A DNA stretch of 48,987 nucleotides from JBFIHF01 sp964411125 (GTDB lineage: Bacteria > Myxococcota_A > Bradymonadia > Bradymonadales > Bradymonadaceae): the NCBI GenBank assembly GCA_964411125.1, contig CAYPJU010000046.1, positions 1 through 48,987 of the forward strand, given 5' to 3'. A program made the position numbers and the translations under genes. This document shows positions 8,241-14,261 of this stretch, piece by piece (position 1 is the stretch's first letter; every line of letters begins with the position of its first letter). The notes under the pieces were generated by a model, which ran no database searches, had not been told where the DNA came from, and saw only the letters and a program-made list of their open reading frames with translations.

Positions 8241-8378
8241 TCAAGGCTTTTCGCGCCGGCGGTTGAGCGCGCGGGCGATTTTCCTACAAGCGCCGAAGTA
8301 TGCGGTCGCGATCTTTTCGACGATCTCGCGGTAGCCGGGAGGCTCGGGAGGCTTGTTTTTGGGAGGGGTTTGCGTCAT
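8241..8378 (-). CDS. Candidate small protein, 45 aa, upstream of the polyprenyl synthase
   Basis: An ATG at 8378 opens 45 codons ending in TGA at 8241. The product starts with a Pro/Lys-rich tail (M-T-Q-T-P-P-K-N-K-P-P) and continues as a likely amphipathic helix (Y-R-E-I-V-E-K-I-A-T-A-Y) ending in a basic patch (R-R-R-E-K-P). Third codon positions are mostly G/C as in neighbouring genes, and the ORF fills an otherwise empty 200-bp space between two real genes. It resembles no family I know; XseB, sometimes found beside ispA-type genes, was considered, but its motifs are absent. No good Shine-Dalgarno is seen. The polyprenyl synthase ATG lies 58 bp downstream of the stop. Confidence 0.35.
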   Translation of the reverse strand: MTQTPPKNKPPEPPGYREIVEKIATAYFGACRKIARALNRRREKP

Positions 8379-8415
8379 GTCAGGAACGGTTCACGGGATG
8401 ACGACAGGATAGACG

Positions 8416-9213
8416 ATGACACGGACGGATGCACCCTCGGTGCTGTTGGAAGAAGTCGATGACGACGGGATCTGCGTGGTGACGCTGAATCGTCCAGACG
8501 CGATGAACGCGATGGACGGCGCGATGGTGGAGGGGCTTCGTGAGCGATTCACAGAATACGCGGGGCGCGACGACATTCGCTGCGTGATCCTGACGGGCGC
8601 GGGTGAGCGTGCGTTCTGCGTCGGCGCGGATCTGAAGGAACGCAAGTCGATGTCCGAGGGGGACGTGGCGGCGCGACTGCGGGCGTACCGCGTGGCGTTT
8701 CGAGCGCTCGAGACGTGCCCGAAGCCCGTGATATGCGCCATCAATGGCTACGCGCTCGGGGGGGGCCTGGAGATGGCGCTCGCCTGCGATATTCGGCTGG
8801 TGGCGAGAGAGACGAAGGTCGGGCTCACCGAGCTGCGCCTCGGGGTGATCCCCGGCGCTGGAGGGACGCAACGGTTGCCGCGGATCGTCGGCCTGGCGAA
8901 GGCGAAGGAACTGATCTTTCGCGCGGCGCGGCTCGATGGGGACGAGGCGGTGTCGTACGGTCTGGCGACCCGGGCGGTGCCGCGCGACGAGCTTTTGGAG
9001 GTAGCGCGCGAGCTCGCGCGGGAGATCTCGAAATCGGCTCCCATCGCCCTGGCACAGGCGAAAGTGGCGATCTCGTCGGGTATGCAGACCGATCTCGAGA
9101 CGGGTTTGGAACTCGAAGCGCAGGCTTATGCGATTACGATCCCTACCGAGGATCGTCTGGAGGGTCTCGCGGCGTTCGCGGAAAAGCGTCCGCCGCAGTG
9201 GCGAAATCGTTGA
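8416..9213 (+). CDS. Enoyl-CoA hydratase/isomerase (crotonase family)
   Basis: A 265-aa cytoplasmic crotonase-fold enzyme that probably adds water to a 2-enoyl-CoA. The oxyanion-hole segment A-F-C-V-G-A-D-L-K (67-75) and G-Y-A-L-G-G-G-L-E (111-119) are present. Both catalytic glutamates of true hydratases are conserved with the usual 20-residue spacing: E119 in G-G-G-L-E and E139 in L-T-E-L-R-L-G. The following I-P-G-A-G-G-T-Q-R-L-P-R is canonical. It could serve beta-oxidation or, like AUH, leucine degradation; context does not decide. An AGGA lies before the ATG. The next gene, a START protein, begins 100 bp downstream on the same strand. Confidence 0.93.
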   Translation: MTRTDAPSVLLEEVDDDGICVVTLNRPDAMNAMDGAMVEGLRERFTEYAGRDDIRCVILTGAGERAFCVGADLKERKSMSEGDVAARLRAYRVAFRALETCPKPVICAINGYALGGGLEMALACDIRLVARETKVGLTELRLGVIPGAGGTQRLPRIVGLAKAKELIFRAARLDGDEAVSYGLATRAVPRDELLEVARELAREISKSAPIALAQAKVAISSGMQTDLETGLELEAQAYAITIPTEDRLEGLAAFAEKRPPQWRNR

Positions 9214-9313
9214 GGCCTTGCAACGAATCGAGGCGATCGTCGAATATGTTGGCGACCGCACCGTCCGACAGAGCGAGACTCCGCTTCGTACGCCCCCTGT
9301 TTCTGGCACGCTG

Positions 9314-9979
9314 ATGAACCGTAAACCTCTGGCAATTGCCTGCTTCTTCTTCATCCTGCTCTCCGCAGGCTTCTCCTTCGCCGCCGGCTACAAATACAAG
9401 GGCTGGCAGAACGGTCCCTGGGAGTTTCACAAGTCGAAAGACGGGATGAAGATGTGGCTGAACGAGGACGTCGACTCCGGCGTCCACGGGATCCGCGTCG
9501 ACACCGTGGTGGACCTGGAGGCGTCCAAGCTCTTCCCGGTGATGATGGACGAGGATCGCCAGGCGAGCTACTCGTTCATCAAAGAGTTCAAGATCATTCA
9601 GCACAACGGCGACTGGGGCTACCTGTATCAGCGGGTCTCGTCGACAGGGATCCAGGACCGGGACTTCACGGTGAAGCTCGTGATGCTGTCGCCGGACAAG
9701 TACGACGGCCAGTACGGGTGGGTATGGAACCAGGAGAACGAGAAGGGCCCAGCCGAGCGTGACGGCGTTGTGCGAGCGACGATCGTCGCCGGTTCCTACC
9801 TGCTGACGCCGGTGGGTGACGGGACCAAGACGCGGATCTCGTACCGGCTCTGGTTCGACCCATCGAGCTGGGTACCGGACTTCCTGATCAACGCGGCGGT
9901 GCGCAACGCCGGATTCGAGACGGTTCGCGACCTGCGTCGGGCCTCCGAGAAGATCAAGAAGACGGGGACTTGGAAGTAG
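9314..9979 (+). CDS. Secreted START-domain (lipid-binding) protein
   Basis: I chose the ATG at 9314 because it opens a clear Sec signal peptide (M-N-R-K-P-L-A-I-A-C-F-F-F then a hydrophobic core ending near F-A-A-G); codons upstream of it are not protein-like. The mature part (about 200 aa) matches the START/SRPBCC lipid-binding fold: W-E-F-H-K-S-K-D-G-M-K-M-W, a V-D-T-V-V-D strand, R-V-S-S-T-G-I-Q-D-R-D-F, a long anti-parallel sheet, and the C-terminal helix W-V-P-D-F-L-I-N. Periplasmic START proteins are thought to carry hydrophobic ligands; the ligand is unknown. A second START protein of similar design is encoded at 25824-26498. The FHA-protein ORF follows after 7 bp. Confidence 0.8.
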   Translation: MNRKPLAIACFFFILLSAGFSFAAGYKYKGWQNGPWEFHKSKDGMKMWLNEDVDSGVHGIRVDTVVDLEASKLFPVMMDEDRQASYSFIKEFKIIQHNGDWGYLYQRVSSTGIQDRDFTVKLVMLSPDKYDGQYGWVWNQENEKGPAERDGVVRATIVAGSYLLTPVGDGTKTRISYRLWFDPSSWVPDFLINAAVRNAGFETVRDLRRASEKIKKTGTWK

Positions 9980-9986
9980 TCCCAGC

Positions 9987-11108
9987 ATGTCGTCCCGCGA
10001 TCTTCGCGACGGAGATCGCGAAAACTCGTTCACGGAACGTGCTCACAGGCCGATTTGGTGCTATTTCGGAGGGGAGACTTTCTCCAACGACGAGCAGAAG
10101 TTGGCTCCGGAAGCGGATCGATCGGTAGGGATCTTCGACCTCGACGTCCTTCGAGGTTGGAAAGAAGTACGTGCGGGAGACCTTCGCGACGAGCACTGCC
10201 TGCCGGCGCTCGCGATGTTGGTCCGTACCGACGGCAGCAGCCGTTCCTCGTTCGCACTTCACGGCCCCGAGCTCTACATCGGGCGATATCACCCCCAGAA
10301 CGGCCCGGCGGACATCGTCCTCGACGGCCTGGCCGACCACGAAGTGTATCGGCTCTCCGCGCCGCACGTTCGCGCGCAGATGAGCGAGCGTGGCGAGTGG
10401 ACTATCCGGCCGATGACGCCGGCCGCGATCACCGAGATCAACGGCAGCGCGTTGACGGACACCCGACGCGGGTACGCTATCAGCAGCGGTGACACGCTTC
10501 GGCTCGGCAACGTGAAATTCGAGTTCAAGTCGACCGGGGTGACCTACGACGAGTTCTTGCAGAGCAAGAAGTCCGCCCTGATCGACGTCGACGCCACGTC
10601 TCTCTTTCTGAAGCGTGCGGGCGGCATCTGCGGCCCCAGGATCACGGCGGACGCGGACGGTCGAACGATCATCGGGCGGTCGTTTCCCGCCCGGGACGAA
10701 CTCTCCGTCGGCCCATGGCGGGCGGCGGACCAGCCCGACTGGAACCTGGCGGGGCTCTTCGAGTGGGAGAGAAAGTACATCGGGTTCCGACACGCGGCTC
10801 TGGAGAAGATCGACGACCAGTGGATGATCGAACCGCTTTCGCAGCGCCAGCGAACGTTCGTGAACCGTCTGGAGATATCGTCGGCGACTCCGCTGATGCC
10901 TGGGGACGAAGTAGGGCTGGGGAGCGTGCTCTTCCACTTCCACGATCCATCCGACATGAGACGATCCACTCACTCCCACACGGCCGAACTGCCGGCGGTC
11001 GTCAACTGGCGCGAAGAGAACACCAACCCCAGGGTTCAGCCGCTCGCCAACCCGAGCGGCACGCACGCGGCACAGAGCCGGGACGGGGTTGAGGAGTCGA
11101 GCGAATGA
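9987..11108 (+). CDS. Protein with two FHA-like domains
   Basis: A 373-aa soluble protein. One FHA-like sandwich spans about 72-180 (L-Y-I-G-R-Y-H-P-Q-N-G-P at 96-107, then a conserved-looking L-S-A-P-H-V-R-A and G-D-T-L-R-L-G-N near 168-175). A second, more divergent one spans about 225-318 (T-I-I-G-R-S-F, F-R-H-A-A-L, F-V-N-R, G-D-E-V-G-L-G). FHA domains bind phosphothreonine, so this is likely an adaptor for Ser/Thr kinase signalling. The first 45 codons have weaker codon bias and no ribosome site, so the true start may lie further in. The stop overlaps the pseudokinase-PP2C start (ATGA), which implies joint production and probably physical partnership. Confidence 0.8.
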   Translation: MSSRDLRDGDRENSFTERAHRPIWCYFGGETFSNDEQKLAPEADRSVGIFDLDVLRGWKEVRAGDLRDEHCLPALAMLVRTDGSSRSSFALHGPELYIGRYHPQNGPADIVLDGLADHEVYRLSAPHVRAQMSERGEWTIRPMTPAAITEINGSALTDTRRGYAISSGDTLRLGNVKFEFKSTGVTYDEFLQSKKSALIDVDATSLFLKRAGGICGPRITADADGRTIIGRSFPARDELSVGPWRAADQPDWNLAGLFEWERKYIGFRHAALEKIDDQWMIEPLSQRQRTFVNRLEISSATPLMPGDEVGLGSVLFHFHDPSDMRRSTHSHTAELPAVVNWREENTNPRVQPLANPSGTHAAQSRDGVEESSE

Positions 11109-12679
11109 CGACGTTCGAGTCCAACGAGATCGTCCACATCGGCTCCTGGAACGTCGAAGTCGTCGACTGGCTCTTCGCCGACGATCGCGGCGGCGCCTAC
11201 CTCGCCGAGACGGCAGACGGGAACCGTCTTCTCCTGTGGGTCGGCCCGGCGGAATGGGCGAGCAACGCCGAGCGGACGCTGAAGACGGCGACGAAGTTCC
11301 TGCCCAGACCGCTCGCGCTCGATCGCCGCGACGACAAGGGCGTGCTGCTGCTGGAGGGCCCCTCCGCCGACGCGGTCGTCTTCACCGACACGCTGTGGCG
11401 AGGGCTCGACACCCAGCCGGCCATCCGCGCGCTGCGGAACCTCAGCGACGCGCTGGGCCAACTTCACCGCGCGAACGGGTGGCTGCACGGGCTGAAGCGA
11501 CAAGAACTCCTCGTCGATCCCGAAACGGGCGAGCTCTTCGTCGCCGCGATGCCTCGGCTGCACCGAAACGAGCGACCCTCGATCGAGGCGCCGTGGCGAG
11601 ACATGAGGCTCATCGGTGAGCTCGCCTACGAAAACTTCCTCGAAGACGACTACCCCGGGGGCCATCAGATGGCGGCGATCCTGCAGGATCGCACCGCGAT
11701 CGCCGATCTCGGCATCGTCTTTCCCGGCCTCCCACAGCTCTTGGCCGGATGCGTCTCTCCCTACGGTGACCTGGCGTACAGCTCGGCGGGCGACCTCCGA
11801 AAGGGGCTCGGCCAGCTCGACCTCGAGCTCGAGCGCTCCTGGTCGTTCCGGGTCGGCTCGGCTTCCACCGTCGGGAACTACATCTTCCGCAAGAACAATC
11901 AGGACTCGTGCGGCCATATCGCGTTCCAGTCGATCTGTGGCTCCGAGAAAGTGAACCTCGGCTTCTTCTGCGTCGCTGACGGAATCGGCGGGATCCAGGA
12001 CGGCGAGCGAGCGAGCCGGCTCGCCGTGCAGGCCGCCTGCGAAGCCTTCGGCCGGGGGTGGGCCAACTTCGGCGCCGAACGGATCATCGAGCAGCCGAAC
12101 GAGTTCTCGCGTGCCGTCGCTAAAGTCGTGGGCCAGCGACTCGCCCTCGAGGGGGAGTTCTCCCCCGACGACAACCGGGGCGGGACCACGTTCAGCGGCC
12201 TCCTGATCGCCAAGAACCGAGCCGCGGTCTGCCACGTCGGCGACTCGCGCATCGCGCTCGTTCGCGACGGGGAGGTCACGCTGCTCACGCACGACCACAC
12301 GTTGGCGAACATCCTGATCAAGCTCGGTGAGCTGACGGAGGAAGAGGCGGAGCATCACGAGCTGAGCCAGCGCACGATCTCTCGCTTTCTCTCGACGGCC
12401 ACCGAGGTCGAGCTCGACCGCATCGACGGTTTCGGGCCCGCCGCTCTTGAGGCGTTCGGCGACAGCATCACTGTCGTCGGCCTCGAAGTTCGTCCCGGAG
12501 ACCTGTTCGTCCTCACCTCCGACGGCGCGCACGGCGAGATCAACGCGCGCGAGTTCTCCCTCCTCCTCGACGAGCTCGGTGCCGACCCGCAAGGGCTCTG
12601 TGACGAGCTCGTCGCAAACGCACTGCGAAACATCGGACGGGACAACTCCACCGTCCTGTCGGTCCTCATCGAGGACTGA
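11105..12679 (+). CDS. Pseudokinase-PP2C phosphatase fusion
   Basis: A 524-aa cytoplasmic protein. Residues about 250-524 are a full PP2C/SpoIIE-type Ser/Thr phosphatase with the metal-binding acids in place: N-N-Q-D (D267), V-A-D-G-I-G-G (D292), G-G-T-T-F...C-H-V-G-D-S-R (D380), T-S-D-G-A-H (D473) and G-R-D-N-S-T (D513). Residues about 10-235 look like a protein-kinase fold that has lost catalysis: L-G-Q-L-H-R-A-N-G-W-L-H-G-L-K (115-130) aligns with the A-H-x-x-G-x-V-H-R-D-L-K loop but has His-Gly-Leu instead of His-Arg-Asp, no D-F-G is present, and W-R-D-M-R-L-I-G resembles the helix-F S-D-x-x-x-L-G. It probably reverses kinase signalling together with the coupled FHA protein. Confidence 0.85.
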   Translation: MTTFESNEIVHIGSWNVEVVDWLFADDRGGAYLAETADGNRLLLWVGPAEWASNAERTLKTATKFLPRPLALDRRDDKGVLLLEGPSADAVVFTDTLWRGLDTQPAIRALRNLSDALGQLHRANGWLHGLKRQELLVDPETGELFVAAMPRLHRNERPSIEAPWRDMRLIGELAYENFLEDDYPGGHQMAAILQDRTAIADLGIVFPGLPQLLAGCVSPYGDLAYSSAGDLRKGLGQLDLELERSWSFRVGSASTVGNYIFRKNNQDSCGHIAFQSICGSEKVNLGFFCVADGIGGIQDGERASRLAVQAACEAFGRGWANFGAERIIEQPNEFSRAVAKVVGQRLALEGEFSPDDNRGGTTFSGLLIAKNRAAVCHVGDSRIALVRDGEVTLLTHDHTLANILIKLGELTEEEAEHHELSQRTISRFLSTATEVELDRIDGFGPAALEAFGDSITVVGLEVRPGDLFVLTSDGAHGEINAREFSLLLDELGADPQGLCDELVANALRNIGRDNSTVLSVLIED

Positions 12680-12826
12680 TCGTCCAAAGATCGGACGAGC
12701 CCATTTACCGCTCGCTCCTCCACGCAACCGTTCATCCCATCATCGTTCGGCTCACGGGTTTGTGGTGCCACTGGACGGGGCACGCTCCTAGTTTGACCAT
12801 GCAAGAACCCGCGCGCCACGGATGGC

Positions 12827-12833
12827 GGAGGAG
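12827..12833 (+). promoter_or_regulatory. Ribosome-binding site deciding the start of the 202-aa unknown gene
   Basis: GGAGGAG lies 6 nt before the ATG at 12840. The ATG at 12822 in the same frame lies upstream of this motif and has no ribosome site of its own. Confidence 0.6.
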
Positions 12834-12839
12834 AAGAAG

Positions 12840-13448
12840 ATGGAGACGGAGAACTATCTGAAGAGTCGTCGAGAACGCGTCCGCCATGCGGTGGTACTCG
12901 ATGGCAGCAGGTCGGCGACCGACGCGACGCTGCGAGCGCTCGCCGATGCCGGCATCACACGCGTCGTGCTCGTCGGAGGTGCGGTCCACAGCGATCTTCC
13001 GCTCGCGATCGATTCGGCGGAAGACTTCGCGTCCGCGGTCGCTTCGTTCCCCGCGGATGCGGACGTTCTGGTGTGCGACCCGGACTGTGAGGGCGCCGTG
13101 CAGTGGGTCTTCGATCTCGTCTCGGAGCGCCGCTCGGACGTCGTGGTCGTCCATCCGCGCCTCAGCCATCAGATCGACCGAACGCGGGCGCGGTTCGCTC
13201 TCGAGCCGGTCGACGTCCCCTGGTATGCGCGCCGCGTGGTGGGGCTCTCCCGAGAACTACCCACCGGTGACGCCCACGGCGAGGCGATGGAATTCGGAAT
13301 CGTCTCGGCTCGGTCGCGGTCCGAGGCAGCGGACGCGCCGGACCTCTTCTCGATGCTGTCGAAGGCAGCCGCGTCGTCACGGCTCTACGTGCACGCCGTA
13401 CCGGGTCCCCGATGGAGCGCGGCGACCGCCGTCCCCGTCTCGGTCTGA
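12840..13448 (+). CDS. Protein of unknown function, 202 aa
   Basis: The start at 12840 is fixed by a strong GGAGGAG 6 nt upstream. I do not recognise the family. The N-terminal 120 residues read like alternating strands and helices of a Rossmann-like fold (R-H-A-V-V-L-D-G-S-R-S, A-G-I-T-R-V-V-L-V-G-G-A, D-A-D-V-L-V-C-D-P-D, S-D-V-V-V-V-H-P-R). This loosely recalls a nucleotidyltransferase core but lacks its G-x-G-T-R...K signature. The C-terminus is less ordered. There is no signal peptide or membrane segment. The gene stands alone on the plus strand, 160 bp after the PP2C gene and ahead of a structured non-coding stretch. Confidence 0.65.
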   Translation: METENYLKSRRERVRHAVVLDGSRSATDATLRALADAGITRVVLVGGAVHSDLPLAIDSAEDFASAVASFPADADVLVCDPDCEGAVQWVFDLVSERRSDVVVVHPRLSHQIDRTRARFALEPVDVPWYARRVVGLSRELPTGDAHGEAMEFGIVSARSRSEAADAPDLFSMLSKAAASSRLYVHAVPGPRWSAATAVPVSV

Positions 13449-13561
13449 ACAGCCCCCGTCAACTCGACTTGCCACTTCCGGCTGCTTCGCTGACCAGCCG
13501 AGGTGATGGTCAGCGCGGCTGCGCTGCGCGGCGGATCTGATACAAGACGTACAAAATCAAC

Positions 13562-13648
13562 ATGATGCGCCTTATCTTTGAAAAGCTGGCGACTCTGGCA
13601 TCAACGTTGCTCTACAGGAGAACGTCGAATGTGAGATCGCTGGATTGA
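13562..13648 (+). CDS. Candidate 28-aa small ORF inside the structured locus
   Basis: ATG at 13562 (followed by a second ATG) to TGA at 13646-13648. The product would be a short basic amphipathic peptide beginning M-M-R-L-I-F-E-K-L and ending N-V-R-S-L-D. No strong Shine-Dalgarno precedes it and no family is recognised. The stop lies 7 bp before the terminator stem. Treat as tentative: translation is possible but the ORF is short enough to arise by chance. Confidence 0.2.
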   Translation: MMRLIFEKLATLASTLLYRRTSNVRSLD

Positions 13649-13655
13649 TGGATGC

Positions 13656-13683
13656 GGGGCCGGGAGACCGGCCCCATTTTTTT
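13656..13683 (+). terminator. Intrinsic terminator
   Basis: A perfect 8-bp stem GGGGCCGG/CCGGCCCC (13656-13663 and 13668-13675) with a GAGA tetraloop, followed by A and seven T residues. It acts rightward only and ends whatever transcript covers 13449-13655; the next gene is on the opposite strand. It is the clearest factor-independent terminator I found in the window. Confidence 0.85.
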
Positions 13684-13686
13684 GGC

Positions 13687-14079
13687 TCATGCCGCTCGGC
13701 GAATGCGACGAATCCCCAAAACGGCGCGGTAGAGTCCGACGTCGCGCATCGTGCTCGCCGCCCCCACGGCCGCCACGTACCAGCGCTCGCCGGCGACACG
13801 GAACTCGCAAGCGCTGATCTGATTCGGACGGACCCGGTGTACCTTGTTGAGGCGAGCGAAGAGTAGACGGCAGTTGGAACCGACGGCGAGGCGTGGCGTC
13901 TCTCGAGCGAGCGCCTCTTCGAACTCGAGATGCCTACCGGCCGTTTCGACCAGATTGCCCGCCTCGTCGACCAGGATGCAGGTTTCGAGCTCGAAGTCTT
14001 CGACGACGCGCTGAAGTTGAAACTTCGTCGCGAGGAGCGGGTCGTGGCTACGTCGCATACGGCGGTCTTCGTCATTCAT
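13687..14079 (-). CDS. Protein of unknown function, 130 aa, possibly roadblock-like
   Basis: The start at 14079 is supported by GGAGGA about 4 nt upstream. The product opens with a charged tail (M-N-D-E-D-R-R-M-R-R), then has an alpha/beta body: a helix F-Q-L-Q-R-V-V-E-D-F, strand C-I-L-V-D-E-A-G-N-L-V-E, helix E-E-A-L-A-R-E-T-P-R-L-A, and strands C-E-F-R-V-A-G-E-R-W-Y-V-A-A-V-G. The V-D-E-x-G-x-L pattern and strand order recall roadblock/LC7 or GAF-like domains used with small GTPases in myxobacteria, but the match is too weak to name. A hairpin with eight T residues on this strand lies 77-124 nt upstream of the ATG. Confidence 0.6.
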   Translation of the reverse strand: MNDEDRRMRRSHDPLLATKFQLQRVVEDFELETCILVDEAGNLVETAGRHLEFEEALARETPRLAVGSNCRLLFARLNKVHRVRPNQISACEFRVAGERWYVAAVGAASTMRDVGLYRAVLGIRRIRRAA

Positions 14080-14155
14080 TCGTTCCTCCGTGAACAGATG
14101 TGCGAGGTTGTCCTACATGTCGCACCTAGACGTTACCGGGACCCGGCGACGGGGC

Positions 14156-14206
14156 AAAAAAAAGCCGGGCGGGCGCCTTCGCGTGGCGCGGCAGCCCCGG
14201 CGTTTT
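14156..14206. terminator. Bidirectional terminator-like hairpin between divergent genes
   Basis: Eight A residues (14156-14163) are followed by a GCCGGG/CCCGGC stem (14164-14169 and 14196-14201), an inner GCGCC/GGCGC pair, and TTTT (14203-14206). Leftward it reads as a stem followed by eight T residues, rightward as a stem followed by TTTTATT. The flanking genes diverge, so neither ends here. It may block antisense transcripts or attenuate a leftward leader for the 130-aa gene. Confidence 0.55.
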
Positions 14207-14207
14207 A

Positions 14208-14236
14208 TTGTTCGGGAATCGGCGTTTTGTTAGTTT
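14208..14236 (+). promoter_or_regulatory. Candidate sigma-70-type promoter for the tandem lipoprotein genes
   Basis: TTGTTC (14208-14213), a 17-nt spacer and TAGTTT (14231-14236) in an AT-rich patch just after the hairpin. Transcription would begin near 14243, about 20 nt before ATG 14262, which argues against any start codon upstream of that. The hexamers match the consensus only partly. Confidence 0.35.
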
Positions 14237-14261
14237 GAGCGTGACCCAGATGGTGCCCGAA

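Larger units (their letters stand above)
13479..13683 (+). ncRNA. Candidate short structured RNA / small-ORF transcript
   Basis: This gap between genes is dense in inverted repeats and ends in a textbook terminator. Seen directly: CGGCTG/CAGCCG (13479-13484 and 13495-13500) overlaps a mutually exclusive GCTGACCA/TGGTCAGC pair (13489-13496 and 13507-13514). A GC-rich AGCGC/GCGCT hairpin follows, then a 28-codon ORF (13562-13648), then an AGGAG (13616-13620) in the loop of an ACGTT/AACGT hairpin that precedes the start-stop ATG-TGA at 13629-13634. Such alternative pairing resembles a regulatory leader, but no plus-strand gene follows the terminator. It is more likely a stand-alone small RNA or the 3' end of the preceding gene. 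I found no clear promoter. Confidence 0.35.

Noticed and set aside
12680..12698. Terminator after the pseudokinase-PP2C gene
   Set aside because: TCGTCC/GGACGA forms only a 6-bp stem with a 7-nt loop and no T tract follows.
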